Virus record (IMG/VR): IMGVR_UViG_3300042520_003434
Span: 1 to 40,800 of that record
From: a virus
Reading direction: 5' to 3' (one strand)
Length of the DNA: 40,800 nt
The position numbers and the translations under genes were made by a program. Below are positions 5,944 to 13,680 of the stretch, one piece after another (position 1 is the stretch's first letter; each line of letters starts with the position of its first letter). The notes under the pieces were generated by a model, which saw only the letters and a program-made list of their open reading frames with translations, made no database searches and had not been told where the DNA came from.

Positions 5944-6351
5944 ATGAACGAAAACTTTAATACAAAAAAAATTCCCAATCAATATGATGGAAATGGCTGG
6001 TCAAAATATCAACTAATGGTTCTTCAGCAATTAGATGATCACAATAAATTGCTTCAAAATTTTAATAAGGAAATTAACGATATTAAACAAACCAACGCAA
6101 TATCAGAAACTGAATTAAAAATGTGGCGAGCTCAAATAATGAAATCTTTAGAAAAAATTGACGAGAAGATGGATTTTATTTTTTATGAGGAAAACGGAGT
6201 AACAAAAAGGTTAAATGTTGTTGAAAATATTATTAATGTGGAAGAAAAATCTCAAACAAAAATTAAAGCTGTCTGGACGTTGTATGCGGCAATTTTAATG
6301 TTTTTAGCCAATGTTGCTCTGCAAATTTGGGAAATTGTATTACGTTCTTAA
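5944..6351 (+). CDS. coiled-coil protein with C-terminal TM anchor
   Basis: A 135-aa protein. Residues 15-100 are charged and helical with heptad-like Leu/Ile spacing, and residues about 105-130 form one TM helix (WTLYAAILMFLANVALQIW). The shape recalls XhlA-type haemolysin/holin-accessory proteins of phage lysis modules. It starts two bases after the LOV gene stop and closes the cassette that begins at 3290. It could be a partner that carries a PAS-LOV signal to the membrane, but that is speculation. The ATG at 5944 is used; an upstream in-frame ATG lies inside the LOV gene. Confidence 0.65.
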   Translation: MNENFNTKKIPNQYDGNGWSKYQLMVLQQLDDHNKLLQNFNKEINDIKQTNAISETELKMWRAQIMKSLEKIDEKMDFIFYEENGVTKRLNVVENIINVEEKSQTKIKAVWTLYAAILMFLANVALQIWEIVLRS

Positions 6352-6382
6352 AAAAAAATACGTAGTGAGTTTAAATATTTTG

Positions 6383-6410
6383 TTGTGGTGTCCAAAATAA
6401 CTAGTATAAT
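6383..6410 (+). promoter_or_regulatory. sigma70-like promoter, N16 spacer
   Basis: TTGTGG at 6383-6388 and consensus TATAAT at 6405-6410, 16 bp apart, 21 nt before the ATG at 6432. It lies in the gap after the lysis cassette. Confidence 0.7.
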
Positions 6411-6431
6411 AGTATATGAATAATAAATCAT

Positions 6432-7280
6432 ATGCAAACACTAACACTACAAGAAGCAATAGCCAAAGTACCTGCAATTGGAGCAACAGAAGCTTCAGAA
6501 CGAGTTTCTGATAGTTATCAATTCGTATCCACTCGCAATATTCTCGAACGGGTAATGGATGATGGTTGGCTAATTACAAACGCAATGGCTCAAAATAGGT
6601 CTCTTTACTCCCAACACCGAGTAACTTTAGTTCACCAAAGCAATCTTGATATTGCTCAAACCGACACGTTGGAATATATTCCTCGAATTGAGCTATTTAA
6701 TTCCCACAATCGAACAAAGCGGTTGATGTTCGCAATTGGGTTGTTTCGCTTTCTCTGCGAAAACGGTTTGATTGTAGCATCTGGTCCTGCTGAAACCATT
6801 CGCACCAAGCATCGTTTTTCGGATGAACGTCTTAGTGACATCATGGAACTCGTTGCCGAAATCTCGGGTAAATTTCCTTCGATTAATCAAAAAGTAAACG
6901 ATTTTAAGACTCGGGAAATGACAGAGCAAGAACAATTTTCTTTTGCTGAATATGCAATTAAAGGACGGTTTAGTTATCGTCCAGCCATGCCTAAGCGTTT
7001 TCGAGATACAGATCGCACAGTAGAAAAATTACTTGGAAGTAGGCGAGAAGAAGATAACGGAAATTCCACTTGGCAAGTATTCAACCGAGTACAAGAAAAT
7101 CTAATTACTGGAATTGAAGGATTTACACGGCCTATCCGTGGATATTCTGACTCAATTCGTGTAAATCAATTGCTGTGGAAGGGAGCAGAAATGTCGCTCG
7201 AATTTAACAACGACACGTTCAATAAACAACTAATGGAACTTCTTATTAAAGACGGCAAGAAAGCAAAAATTTCAGCTTAA
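6432..7280 (+). CDS. DUF932-like phage protein
   Basis: A 282-aa protein resembling DUF932, a family widespread in phages and plasmids whose function is unknown. Supporting stretches are the region around SQHRVTLVH, the RIELFNSHNRTKRLMFAIGLFRFLCENGLIV segment (about 84-114; Asn-Ser then a helix with Cys-Asn/Glu-Asn-Gly as in the family) and the later WQVFNRVQENL. It has its own TATAAT promoter and is followed by a hairpin terminator, so it is a single-gene transcript, which hints at strong early expression. No membrane or export signal. Confidence 0.75.
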   Translation: MQTLTLQEAIAKVPAIGATEASERVSDSYQFVSTRNILERVMDDGWLITNAMAQNRSLYSQHRVTLVHQSNLDIAQTDTLEYIPRIELFNSHNRTKRLMFAIGLFRFLCENGLIVASGPAETIRTKHRFSDERLSDIMELVAEISGKFPSINQKVNDFKTREMTEQEQFSFAEYAIKGRFSYRPAMPKRFRDTDRTVEKLLGSRREEDNGNSTWQVFNRVQENLITGIEGFTRPIRGYSDSIRVNQLLWKGAEMSLEFNNDTFNKQLMELLIKDGKKAKISA

Positions 7281-7294
7281 TCATCATTTGCCGC

Positions 7295-7330
7295 AAGAGA
7301 GGGAAAAATTTTAACTCTCCCTCTCTTGTT
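7295..7330 (+). terminator. hairpin terminator after DUF932 gene
   Basis: AAGAGAGGGA (7295-7304) pairs perfectly with TCCCTCTCTT (7318-7327), a 10-bp stem with a 13-nt loop, followed by a moderately T-rich GTTGTT. The T run is weak. Confidence 0.7.
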
Positions 7331-7341
7331 GTTCAAATAAC

Positions 7342-7587
7342 ATGAATCAACAAACCAAACGTATTCCTACTACAAATTTAAAAGGAAACATCCTGTACAA
7401 ATTTAAAGGAAATTCTATGTCAAAGGAGTCAGCAAAAGTAGTATTACAAGACTCCGACAAACTTACAGTAGAAAGATTAGTAGATAAACAAATAGTAGAT
7501 TTTGTTCGCTGTGATAATCACTGGTTGTTAAGTGGACACACGAATTCTTCTAGCTTGTTGTATGGTACTCAATTTATATTATCATGA
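7342..7587 (+). CDS. hypothetical protein, 81 aa
   Basis: Begins MNQQTKRIPTTNLKGN, hydrophilic, no recognised motif. Its stop overlaps the next start in ATGA, so it is coupled to the metallopeptidase gene. It begins just after the terminator; no clear promoter of the N16 class is seen. Probably a small accessory phage protein. Confidence 0.65.
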   Translation: MNQQTKRIPTTNLKGNILYKFKGNSMSKESAKVVLQDSDKLTVERLVDKQIVDFVRCDNHWLLSGHTNSSSLLYGTQFILS

Positions 7588-8003
7588 AATTTTTTGACAA
7601 ACAAATGACCCACAAACAACTAAGAGCAGCAATCCTTACTGTTTCAAAAAAACTCGGAGTCAACAAAGTTAACTTTAACAAGACAGGCAAATATTTACGA
7701 GGAACATACGAGTGTGTGAACCGCAACATGTACTTGAACTTAAGACAAACAAAAAAGGAAATTCTTGTGTCTTTTTTTCACGAATTAGGTCATCATATGT
7801 CGATAAAAAATAACAGATGGCTTAAATATCACCACTCAGGGTTACAAGCAATTGATCCTCATAAAATTTTTTATATGGAAAATAAAATAGATAAAATAGC
7901 AAGCAAACTATGGAGAAAATATGTTTGCAATAAAATGTGGGGCAATTATAAATTTGTTTACCCAAAAACCCAAAAACGTATGTTTGTAAAGCTTTTTTCT
8001 TAA
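7584..8003 (+). CDS. zincin-type metallopeptidase (HELGH motif)
   Basis: A 139-aa basic protein with SFFHELGHHMS at about residues 64-74. HExxH with a following Gly-His is the zinc site of gluzincin or ImmA/IrrE- and SprT-like peptidases. The Glu that would bind zinc as third ligand is not obvious. No signal peptide, so it acts in the cytoplasm or virion. ImmA-like enzymes cleave repressors, SprT-like enzymes cut DNA-bound proteins; the sequence does not decide between them. Coupled to its neighbour upstream (ATGA). Confidence 0.65.
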   Translation: MKFFDKQMTHKQLRAAILTVSKKLGVNKVNFNKTGKYLRGTYECVNRNMYLNLRQTKKEILVSFFHELGHHMSIKNNRWLKYHHSGLQAIDPHKIFYMENKIDKIASKLWRKYVCNKMWGNYKFVYPKTQKRMFVKLFS

Positions 8004-8015
8004 TTTTTTTATAGC

Positions 8016-8231
8016 ATGAGCGATTTGACAGGGTTTGTATACAAAGTAGAGGATAAATTTTATTTTGACTCAGAAAATTATTCAGAAAACGGAACTCAAC
8101 TTACGTTAAAATACGAAGACGGTGATATGATAAAGTGGATCTGGGAAAATCAAAAAATGATAGGAACTATTCGTCAGCAAGGTTATGATTTAGGTTTGTT
8201 TTATATTGAAAACGTGAAACAACTACAATGA
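8016..8231 (+). CDS. hypothetical small acidic protein, 71 aa
   Basis: Begins MSDLTGFVYKVEDKFYF; alternating aromatic and charged residues suggest a small beta-rich fold. No motif recognised. Its stop overlaps the nuclease start in ATGA, which couples the two genes. Confidence 0.65.
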   Translation: MSDLTGFVYKVEDKFYFDSENYSENGTQLTLKYEDGDMIKWIWENQKMIGTIRQQGYDLGLFYIENVKQLQ

Positions 8232-9016
8232 ACGAACTTATAGAATTATCTATATTCAATCGAATTACCTTTTTAGAAAAAGATCATGTATATTTAATTG
8301 ACGGTAATCCTACCAATGCTCCTTCTGTTACCAGATTACTAAAACGATATAAGCGGAAATTTGATCAGGATTTAATTGCAGCTAGGGTAGCAAAAAAAAG
8401 AAAATGCCCAAAAGAACAAGTAATTCTAGAATGGGAGTTAAATAACGTTCTTTCTACTACGTTGGGCACAATGGTTCATAAATACATTGAGAATTATTAT
8501 GGCAATAAGAGAGTTGAATTTGAGGGATCGTTTGATAGATTAGGTTCAGCGGAAAAAAAACAAATACAGGAAGCTTTCCCTAAAGCCGTAAAGCAATTTC
8601 AAAATTTCTTTCAAGACAACTCTCATTTAATTAGCGTAAAAAACGAACAACCATTAGGAGATATTGATGGCTCAAAAGTTTGTGGAATGTGTGATCTCTT
8701 GTGCTTTAATAAATTGTCAGGGACATTTGAAATTTTGGATTTTAAGACCAATAAAAAAATGAATTCGACAACCAAATGGGGAAACTTATTGCCACCGTTT
8801 GATTATATGACGGAAGGAGAAGTGAATGAATACACCATTCAACTTAATTGTTACAAATATTTTATTGAAAAATATACATCAATAAACATAACTAAACTTA
8901 AATTAGTATGGCTGTACCATGGAAATGAAAACTATCAAGTTTTCGAATTACCTGACATACAAAACGACGTAAAAAATATTTTAACTACATCTTTCTTTTC
9001 ACATGCAAAAGAATAA
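8228..9016 (+). CDS. PD-(D/E)XK nuclease, RecB/Cas4-like exonuclease
   Basis: A 262-aa protein with the order of the RecB-type PD-(D/E)XK core: helix motif GTMVHKYIE (His84 and Glu88), Glu140, GMCDLL (Asp156), then EILDFKTNKK (Asp171-x-Lys173), and the QLNCYKYF helix (motif IV Gln) near 225. This set binds Mg2+ and cuts DNA, usually as an exonuclease. No Cas4-type Fe-S Cys cluster is complete. In T4-like phages such enzymes help degrade host DNA or process ends for recombination. The start overlaps the upstream stop. Its 3' end overlaps the convergent membrane protein gene by 32 bp. Confidence 0.85.
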   Translation: MNELIELSIFNRITFLEKDHVYLIDGNPTNAPSVTRLLKRYKRKFDQDLIAARVAKKRKCPKEQVILEWELNNVLSTTLGTMVHKYIENYYGNKRVEFEGSFDRLGSAEKKQIQEAFPKAVKQFQNFFQDNSHLISVKNEQPLGDIDGSKVCGMCDLLCFNKLSGTFEILDFKTNKKMNSTTKWGNLLPPFDYMTEGEVNEYTIQLNCYKYFIEKYTSINITKLKLVWLYHGNENYQVFELPDIQNDVKNILTTSFFSHAKE

Positions 9017-9347
9017 CAAGAGAACAGACATATATTGGAGCAATGAAAATTAAATGGTTGAGTATAATACCTGCTGCAATGCTCAACCACGCCAATAAAC
9101 AAAACGGACAACTTGCTAGCTTGAGTAAGAATTTGCTGAATCTGTTATTTGTAGTCAGCGATATTTGATGAAGAAACTCAGGAAAATATCTTCCTTCTCC
9201 ACCCATAATAAAAGACGTATACCTTAAACGCAAATTTTCAAAAACGTTAAACAATTGACTATAGTGAATAAACCAATCAGTACAAAACCAAATAATTCCT
9301 ATAGCAGTAACCCAACATGTACCTAGAAAAAAATTTACAAATTGCAT
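8985..9347 (-). CDS. small membrane protein with CPFC motif
   Basis: A 120-aa protein with hydrophobic segments at about 2-25 and 85-115, separated by a soluble loop. CPFCLLAW at about 80-87, just before the second membrane segment, is a CxxC pair as found in several small phage and bacterial membrane proteins; DUF1360 has a similar motif, but the match is uncertain. It is divergent from the 9366 gene and shares the short AT-rich gap. No clear promoter on its strand. Confidence 0.6.
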   Translation of the reverse strand: MQFVNFFLGTCWVTAIGIIWFCTDWFIHYSQLFNVFENLRLRYTSFIMGGEGRYFPEFLHQISLTTNNRFSKFLLKLASCPFCLLAWLSIAAGIILNHLIFIAPIYVCSLVILLHVKRKM

Positions 9348-9352
9348 AAATA
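9345..9352 (+). promoter_or_regulatory. late promoter box, CATAAATA
   Basis: CATAAATA lies 13 nt before the ATG at 9366; it overlaps the start codon of the divergent gene. Confidence 0.45.
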
Positions 9353-9365
9353 ATTTAAATTAATT

Positions 9366-9749
9366 ATGAAATTCGCTGAGCTTTACAACCAAGTATTTAT
9401 AACGGAACAGAACGACCAAGAAGTTGCTAGTCCTGCAGATTTTAACGACGTAAAACCACTTCCAATGCCAGAACAACCTGAAGAAGTTGGAACTACTCCG
9501 GTTGTTCAGTCAACGAATGGAGCTTCAACACTGACTGATTATATTAATCAACTAGAAGAGTTTGCAAACAAGCTAAACGGAACTGATGGCTCTTCATTGC
9601 AATCGTTAGTATCTCAGTTAGACAAAGTCGAAAGTCCATTTGAAGGAATTTATAGCAGAACTAGTGCTGAAATTGTCGATGCAGCTAAAACTCTCCGTTC
9701 TGTATCAGAAAAGCTTAAAAATTTCATCATTCACGCCGCCAAAAAATAA
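9366..9749 (+). CDS. virion-type protein with capsid-targeting-like leader, 127 aa
   Basis: The N-terminus MKFAELYNQVFITE is followed by an acidic, Pro/Gln-rich linker and a helical C-terminal half (residues 50-127). The leader ends in Ile-Thr-Glu (12-14), matching the T4 gp21 prohead-protease site (L/I)-x-E, as in capsid-targeting sequences of T4 internal proteins. Three other proteins in the window share the pattern. A late box precedes it. The protein would be packed in the prohead and trimmed at residue 14; that is inference from motif and promoter class. No function for the mature part was recognised. Confidence 0.7.
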   Translation: MKFAELYNQVFITEQNDQEVASPADFNDVKPLPMPEQPEEVGTTPVVQSTNGASTLTDYINQLEEFANKLNGTDGSSLQSLVSQLDKVESPFEGIYSRTSAEIVDAAKTLRSVSEKLKNFIIHAAKK

Positions 9750-9753
9750 CGTA

Positions 9754-9781
9754 TTGACTGTATGTCGTATTGGTGTATAGT
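9754..9781 (+). promoter_or_regulatory. sigma70-like promoter, N16 spacer
   Basis: TTGACT at 9754-9759 and TATAGT at 9776-9781, 16 bp apart. The GTG start of the primase gene is 6 nt past the -10 box, so transcription would begin at or next to the start codon. Confidence 0.75.
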
Positions 9782-9787
9782 AGAAGC

Positions 9788-10804
9788 GTGGAATTAAATC
9801 AGGAATTTTTAATCGAGATCTTTTATACTCATTGTAAAAGACCAATTCATAAAAAATTTCAGAACGTTTATAACGCAGAATGTCCTGTATGCAAAGAAGG
9901 AAAATCTTCTGGTAGATCTAGAAGATTATTCTATTTTCCAAATAAGCAGTATTTGTATTGTCACAATTGCAGCAAATCATGGAGACCTTTAGAGTGGGTA
10001 AAGGAAGTTTCAAGCATGACTGTTGGAGAGATATTAACAAAGAACGCCCAAAAGATAGGTCAGACCGTTAACACTGCTACAAAGTCTGTTGCTTTGATTT
10101 CTAATAAACCAATACCAGATCTTCCTGAGAGCAGCATAGAGATTACAGATCAACAACAATTTGATTTTTATAAAGAAAACAAATATATCAGATTAGCATT
10201 GCAATATTGCGAAGAAAGAAGATTGCTGACTGCAGTTAATAGTTGCAATAAGTTCTTCGTTTCACTAGAAGACAGGGCTCACAAAAATCGTTTAATTATA
10301 CCATTTTTTAATCAAAATAAAAAAGTAGTTTGCTATCAAACGCGTTCGCTGACGCAAAATCAATTTCCTAAATATTTAACGAAATTTGGGGAAAAGGAAT
10401 TATTTAATATTGATAACGTTAGAGAAGAGATTCCGTACATATTTGTGTTTGAAGGACCTATTGATTCAATGTTTGTGAAAAACGGAGTAGCTATAGCTTC
10501 CTTATCTCCAACTGAAAAGCAGCTACAACATCTGAATACGTTTTTTAGTCATGAGTTGATTTATGTTTTCGATAACGACAAAAATAATAAACAGACCGAA
10601 AAGAAAATAGAAAAACACATTAACTCAAACAAGCGAGTTTTCGTTTGGCCAAAAGAATTTTTAAAATTTAAAGACTTTAATGAAATCTGCTGTAGTCTTA
10701 ATATAGATGAAATCCCATGGAGTTTTGTGGTAAAGAACTCTTTAATTGGAACGGAAGCCTTGATAAAACAAAAACTAGCGTCCTCCCATCGTAGGAACTC
10801 CTAA
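9788..10804 (+). CDS. 61: DNA primase, T4 gp61-like
   Basis: Makes RNA primers for lagging-strand synthesis with the gp41 helicase (36741). 338 aa, close to T4 gp61 (342). The N-terminal zinc-binding domain has Cys32-x2-Cys35 (CPVC) and Cys58-x2-Cys61 (CHNC). The TOPRIM catalytic core has FVFEGPIDSMFV (catalytic Glu) around 225 and YVFDNDK around 260. GTG at 9788 is chosen because the promoter -10 box ends at 9781; an in-frame TTG at 9770 lies inside the promoter. The 3' end overlaps the convergent gene by 30 bp. Confidence 0.9.
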   Translation: MELNQEFLIEIFYTHCKRPIHKKFQNVYNAECPVCKEGKSSGRSRRLFYFPNKQYLYCHNCSKSWRPLEWVKEVSSMTVGEILTKNAQKIGQTVNTATKSVALISNKPIPDLPESSIEITDQQQFDFYKENKYIRLALQYCEERRLLTAVNSCNKFFVSLEDRAHKNRLIIPFFNQNKKVVCYQTRSLTQNQFPKYLTKFGEKELFNIDNVREEIPYIFVFEGPIDSMFVKNGVAIASLSPTEKQLQHLNTFFSHELIYVFDNDKNNKQTEKKIEKHINSNKRVFVWPKEFLKFKDFNEICCSLNIDEIPWSFVVKNSLIGTEALIKQKLASSHRRNS

Positions 10805-11932
10805 GCTTAATCCTTTTGCAATACGAGACAGTCCTCTTATTGCTCCGGCTATGTCACTTGGCTCTCCTTCACTAACGTGATTAGCTAAATTGGTAAGTTC
10901 TGTTATAACTTCTTTAGCAAACGGCGTTTCAATTAGTCTAATATTTTTAATTAAATATCCACCGGATATTCCAGCGAGGTTTGGAGATCCTCCTTCTATT
11001 GTTGGCGGAAATTTAAACACAAAATCGTTTGCTACCAACGGTTCATTTGTTATAAATTCCATAAACGGAGTCTCAGTAGGGAGAGGTTTGCCGCTCGAGT
11101 CGACTGCAGAGAGGGATGCTTGAGCTGCGGCGGCTTCTGCTTGATAAAACTCATGGAATGTATTAGACAATTGTACGAGTTGCTCTCCTGTTACTCGATC
11201 ATATAGCGCTTGTATTTGAGATGGAATTTGAATTTGGCCGGAGTAAGCTTGTGGATTTTCTAGAATACCATCAACCCAGTTAATGGCATTTGGAATGTTG
11301 CTGTTTTTATTAACAGTGGCTCTTACTTTGCGTCGGTTTTCCAAAATTCCATACAAGGCTTTTCTAATACTTAAATCATCAAAGTTCTTTAAATTTAATA
11401 CTCCTATTGTGCTTTGAGCAATCTTTTTTTGTACGACTCTTATATATGAAGTTGCTTTAGCAGAAGCAGGAGTATATCCAAATAAAGAATCTGCAGGATT
11501 ATCTTCGTTGTTTAACTTTTTACAAGTGGTAACAAAATCAGTTCCTAAACCATTTGCTGTTGCTTTGTTGTTTGTAATAGACGTGCCGGAACTCGAAGCA
11601 GTGGTTGTTAAAAACTTTCTGGCATTATCCCCAGTTGTTCCGGGAGTTTTTTCAGTAACATACCACGTAAAATCCATCAAAGGGTACAGCCCCTCTTGAG
11701 CAAGGCCTATAATTGACTCTGCAGACGATCTTACATAGGCATCTGCTAAAATTGGAAATACTTGGTCTGGATCTTTCCAAGAAGAGCTAATTTTAAACTT
11801 TTTTTCCAAAAGAGTTCTGACATCATTAAACATGGAACTGTCTCTCCAATAATTAGCAAATACGTCAGGATCTACTGTTGGGGCTTCTATTAAAAGCATG
11901 TAATTTTCGACTAAGTCTTCAAAATTAATCAT
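10775..11932 (-). CDS. virion protein with capsid-targeting-like leader, 385 aa
   Basis: The N-terminus MINFEDLVENYMLLIE ends in Leu-Ile-Glu (14-16), a gp21-type cleavage motif. The rest is soluble, Ala/Thr/Ser rich, with segments predicted helical (QALYDRVTGEQLVQLSNTF, about 240-258) and a Gly-rich end (LGVPTMGGR). No known domain was recognised. A late box (ATTAAATA) stands exactly 5 nt before the ATG. The late promoter and leader suggest an internal capsid protein that could be ejected with the DNA, the largest such candidate here. An enzymatic activity cannot be excluded. Confidence 0.75.
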   Translation of the reverse strand: MINFEDLVENYMLLIEAPTVDPDVFANYWRDSSMFNDVRTLLEKKFKISSSWKDPDQVFPILADAYVRSSAESIIGLAQEGLYPLMDFTWYVTEKTPGTTGDNARKFLTTTASSSGTSITNNKATANGLGTDFVTTCKKLNNEDNPADSLFGYTPASAKATSYIRVVQKKIAQSTIGVLNLKNFDDLSIRKALYGILENRRKVRATVNKNSNIPNAINWVDGILENPQAYSGQIQIPSQIQALYDRVTGEQLVQLSNTFHEFYQAEAAAAQASLSAVDSSGKPLPTETPFMEFITNEPLVANDFVFKFPPTIEGGSPNLAGISGGYLIKNIRLIETPFAKEVITELTNLANHVSEGEPSDIAGAIRGLSRIAKGLSLGVPTMGGR

Positions 11933-11937
11933 TTAAT

Positions 11938-11945
11938 TATTTAAT
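11938..11945 (-). promoter_or_regulatory. late promoter box, ATTAAATA
   Basis: On the minus strand ATTAAATA, 5 nt, then the ATG at 11932. It is back to back with the plus-strand box at 11969. Confidence 0.5.
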
Positions 11946-11968
11946 GTTTGATAAAAAAAATTAAAATG

Positions 11969-11976
11969 TATAAATA
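11969..11976 (+). promoter_or_regulatory. late promoter, exact TATAAATA
   Basis: A perfect copy of the T4 late consensus, followed by CATAC (5 nt) and the ATG at 11982. Confidence 0.8.
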
Positions 11977-11981
11977 CATAC

Positions 11982-12299
11982 ATGGGTAAAATATTTGACA
12001 ATTTATACAATGACATTTTAAAGGAAACAGCTACGACGACACAACCGTCATCTGCTGCACAGGCTCCACAAAATCCACAAAATCCACAACAACAGCAGCA
12101 ACCAAACCAAAACAATCAAGCTTACCAAAAAACGCCTACTCCTAATATCACTTCTCCTCAACAAAACAATAATGCCGATTTACTAAAAATTGTTCAACAA
12201 AAAATGCAAGACGGACAAGACAAAGAGTTTAATCAACAATTATTACAGATGTTGCAGAATTTAAAGTTACCTAATCAAGCTCAAATTAAACGACCTTAA
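11982..12299 (+). CDS. Gln-rich virion-type protein with capsid-targeting-like leader
   Basis: A 105-aa protein. The leader MGKIFDNLYNDILKE ends in Leu-Lys-Glu (13-15). Residues about 18-60 are low complexity (Pro, Gln, Asn, Ala), and about 62-105 form an amphipathic helical C-terminus. It has the only perfect TATAAATA late promoter in the window. It fits a small internal or scaffold-like prohead protein. No homologous family was recognised. It is co-directional with the zinc-ribbon gene four bases downstream. Confidence 0.75.
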   Translation: MGKIFDNLYNDILKETATTTQPSSAAQAPQNPQNPQQQQQPNQNNQAYQKTPTPNITSPQQNNNADLLKIVQQKMQDGQDKEFNQQLLQMLQNLKLPNQAQIKRP

Positions 12300-12303
12300 T
12301 TAG

Positions 12304-12894
12304 ATGAAGAGTAGGTGCACATATTGTGGATCGTGCGATTACGGAAAAGGTTGTCGTTTTGGTCCACAAAATACTCATTTTCACCTAAACGACGGAAAAA
12401 AATGTGCGTATTGCGGTTCAGGAAGCTTTGGTCGAGGTTGTAAAATCAATCCAACGTCTGATTTGCATATTCACGGAATACACTACAACACAATGTTCAA
12501 AGAATCAATGCAGGAGTTTGTTGAACAAAAACTTTTGCTTCATCAATTAAAAAAAGATTTTGTAGACTTTCCTTGCTTTAAGTTAGGAATAATTGACAAA
12601 CAAGGTAATAAAATAAGAGAGCCGTTATCTGAAAACGAAAAAGCTTCTTACGGGCCATTTACTAAAACTATAATTAAATTAAAAAAATATTTAGGATCTA
12701 AAGTTGATTTAATTGATGCGGAGTTTGCGTTGAGTGAATCTAGCCTTCAAGTAAAGGACATAATTGTTTACAAAAAAATACTTGAATATCAAGACAGAAT
12801 TAACAACCATGTTAATGGGTTGTATAAAATTATAGAAGAGGCCCAACAAGAAGGTTTGTCGTTGGATAGTATTAAAAACTTAATAAAAGCTTGA
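12304..12894 (+). CDS. tandem zinc-ribbon phage protein, 196 aa
   Basis: Two copies of a zinc-binding repeat lie at residues 5-27 and 34-57: CxYCGS-x-(D/F)-YG/FGxGCxx...HxH (first CTYCGSCDYGKGC...HFH, second CAYCGSGSFGRGC...HIH). Each has Cys, Cys, Cys and His ligands. The C-terminal 130 residues are helical; around 95-130 the stretch LGIIDKQGNKIREPLSENEK recalls a domain in structural genes of T4-like cyanophages (from memory). It lies four bases after a late gene, so it is probably a late virion protein. Confidence 0.7.
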   Translation: MKSRCTYCGSCDYGKGCRFGPQNTHFHLNDGKKCAYCGSGSFGRGCKINPTSDLHIHGIHYNTMFKESMQEFVEQKLLLHQLKKDFVDFPCFKLGIIDKQGNKIREPLSENEKASYGPFTKTIIKLKKYLGSKVDLIDAEFALSESSLQVKDIIVYKKILEYQDRINNHVNGLYKIIEEAQQEGLSLDSIKNLIKA

Positions 12895-12918
12895 CATATT
12901 AAAGAAAGCGGTTAAGAT
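12891..12918 (+). promoter_or_regulatory. sigma70-like promoter, N16 spacer, consensus -35
   Basis: TTGACA at 12891-12896 and TAAGAT at 12913-12918, 16 bp apart. ATG at 12926 is 7 nt past the -10 box. It drives the queD-queE operon. Confidence 0.75.
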
Positions 12919-12925
12919 TGTTTGT

Positions 12926-13201
12926 ATGTCAACCATTAATGTAATACTAACAGAAAAAGAAATCGAAACGATTGTCTCCGGATTGTTGTTTTCATGCTCA
13001 GTTAACGTCGTAGCTAACACCGATAAAGATTTTCAGTTAAATCTCCTGGAAGTTGCAACGAAAGTTAAAAGCCATTTGCCGGGTGTTGAGTTAACTAATA
13101 TACAATTTTTAAAAGAAGAAAATTACGAAGATGATATTTCCGAAAAAGTATTGAAAGAATTTGAACATAATATCAAAACAGTGACTTTCGAAGAGGTATA
13201 A
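12926..13201 (+). CDS. hypothetical acidic protein, 91 aa, first gene of queDE operon
   Basis: Begins MSTINVILTEKEIETIVSGL and ends with an acidic stretch. Residues 1-60 look like an alpha/beta fold, but no family was recognised. It is three bases upstream of the QueD-like gene under the same promoter, so a link with 7-deazaguanine synthesis is possible on context only. Confidence 0.65.
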   Translation: MSTINVILTEKEIETIVSGLLFSCSVNVVANTDKDFQLNLLEVATKVKSHLPGVELTNIQFLKEENYEDDISEKVLKEFEHNIKTVTFEEV

Positions 13202-13204
13202 TAT

Positions 13205-13675
13205 ATGGGTGGCAAATATACTTCCACGAAGATTATCGAATTAGGCTCCTGTGCTTTCCGTCAACCAAACGCTGCGTTTGATAGGAACTGCGCAGGAATT
13301 AACTCTAAAAGATGTAGCTTTGTGCACGGATATAAACTTCAAGCAAAGTTTTGGTTTGAGTGTAGCGAATTGGATAACAAAAATTGGGTGGTTGATTTTG
13401 GAGGACTCGGAAATTTAAAATTAGTATTGCAATACCAGTTTGATCATACGCTAACAATAGATAAGACTGATCCTTTGCTTCCTTTGTTCGAGGAATTGCA
13501 CAAACAAGGAGGTTGTGATCTCCGAGTAATGGATGGAGTGGGCATTGAAAAGGTTGCTGAATGGTGTTTTAAAGTAGCTAGTCAGCACATACAAGAAATT
13601 ACAAATAAGCGCTGTTGGGTTTCTAAGGTTGAAGTATGGGAACATAACGCCAATAGTGCAATCTACACAGAATAA
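13205..13675 (+). CDS. queD: QueD-like 6-carboxytetrahydropterin synthase, altered zinc site
   Basis: QueD turns dihydroneopterin triphosphate into 6-carboxy-tetrahydropterin, the substrate of QueE, on the way to preQ0. The 156-aa protein keeps the family outline: RCSFVHGY (Cys37 matches the catalytic Cys, His41 a zinc ligand), WVVDFGGL at 61-68, FDHTL (Asp80-His81) and VEVWEHNA (Glu146). Two of three zinc His are not in place by alignment with E. coli QueD: AAH reads CAF (Phe18) and HGH reads HGY (Tyr43). It is next to queE. Either zinc is bound differently or activity has changed. Confidence 0.78.
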   Translation: MGGKYTSTKIIELGSCAFRQPNAAFDRNCAGINSKRCSFVHGYKLQAKFWFECSELDNKNWVVDFGGLGNLKLVLQYQFDHTLTIDKTDPLLPLFEELHKQGGCDLRVMDGVGIEKVAEWCFKVASQHIQEITNKRCWVSKVEVWEHNANSAIYTE

Positions 13676-13680
13676 CATTT

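Noticed and set aside
9770-9787. TTG start for the primase 18 bp upstream
   Set aside because: It lies between the -35 and -10 boxes of a good promoter, so it would not be in the transcript. GTG 9788 is preferred.
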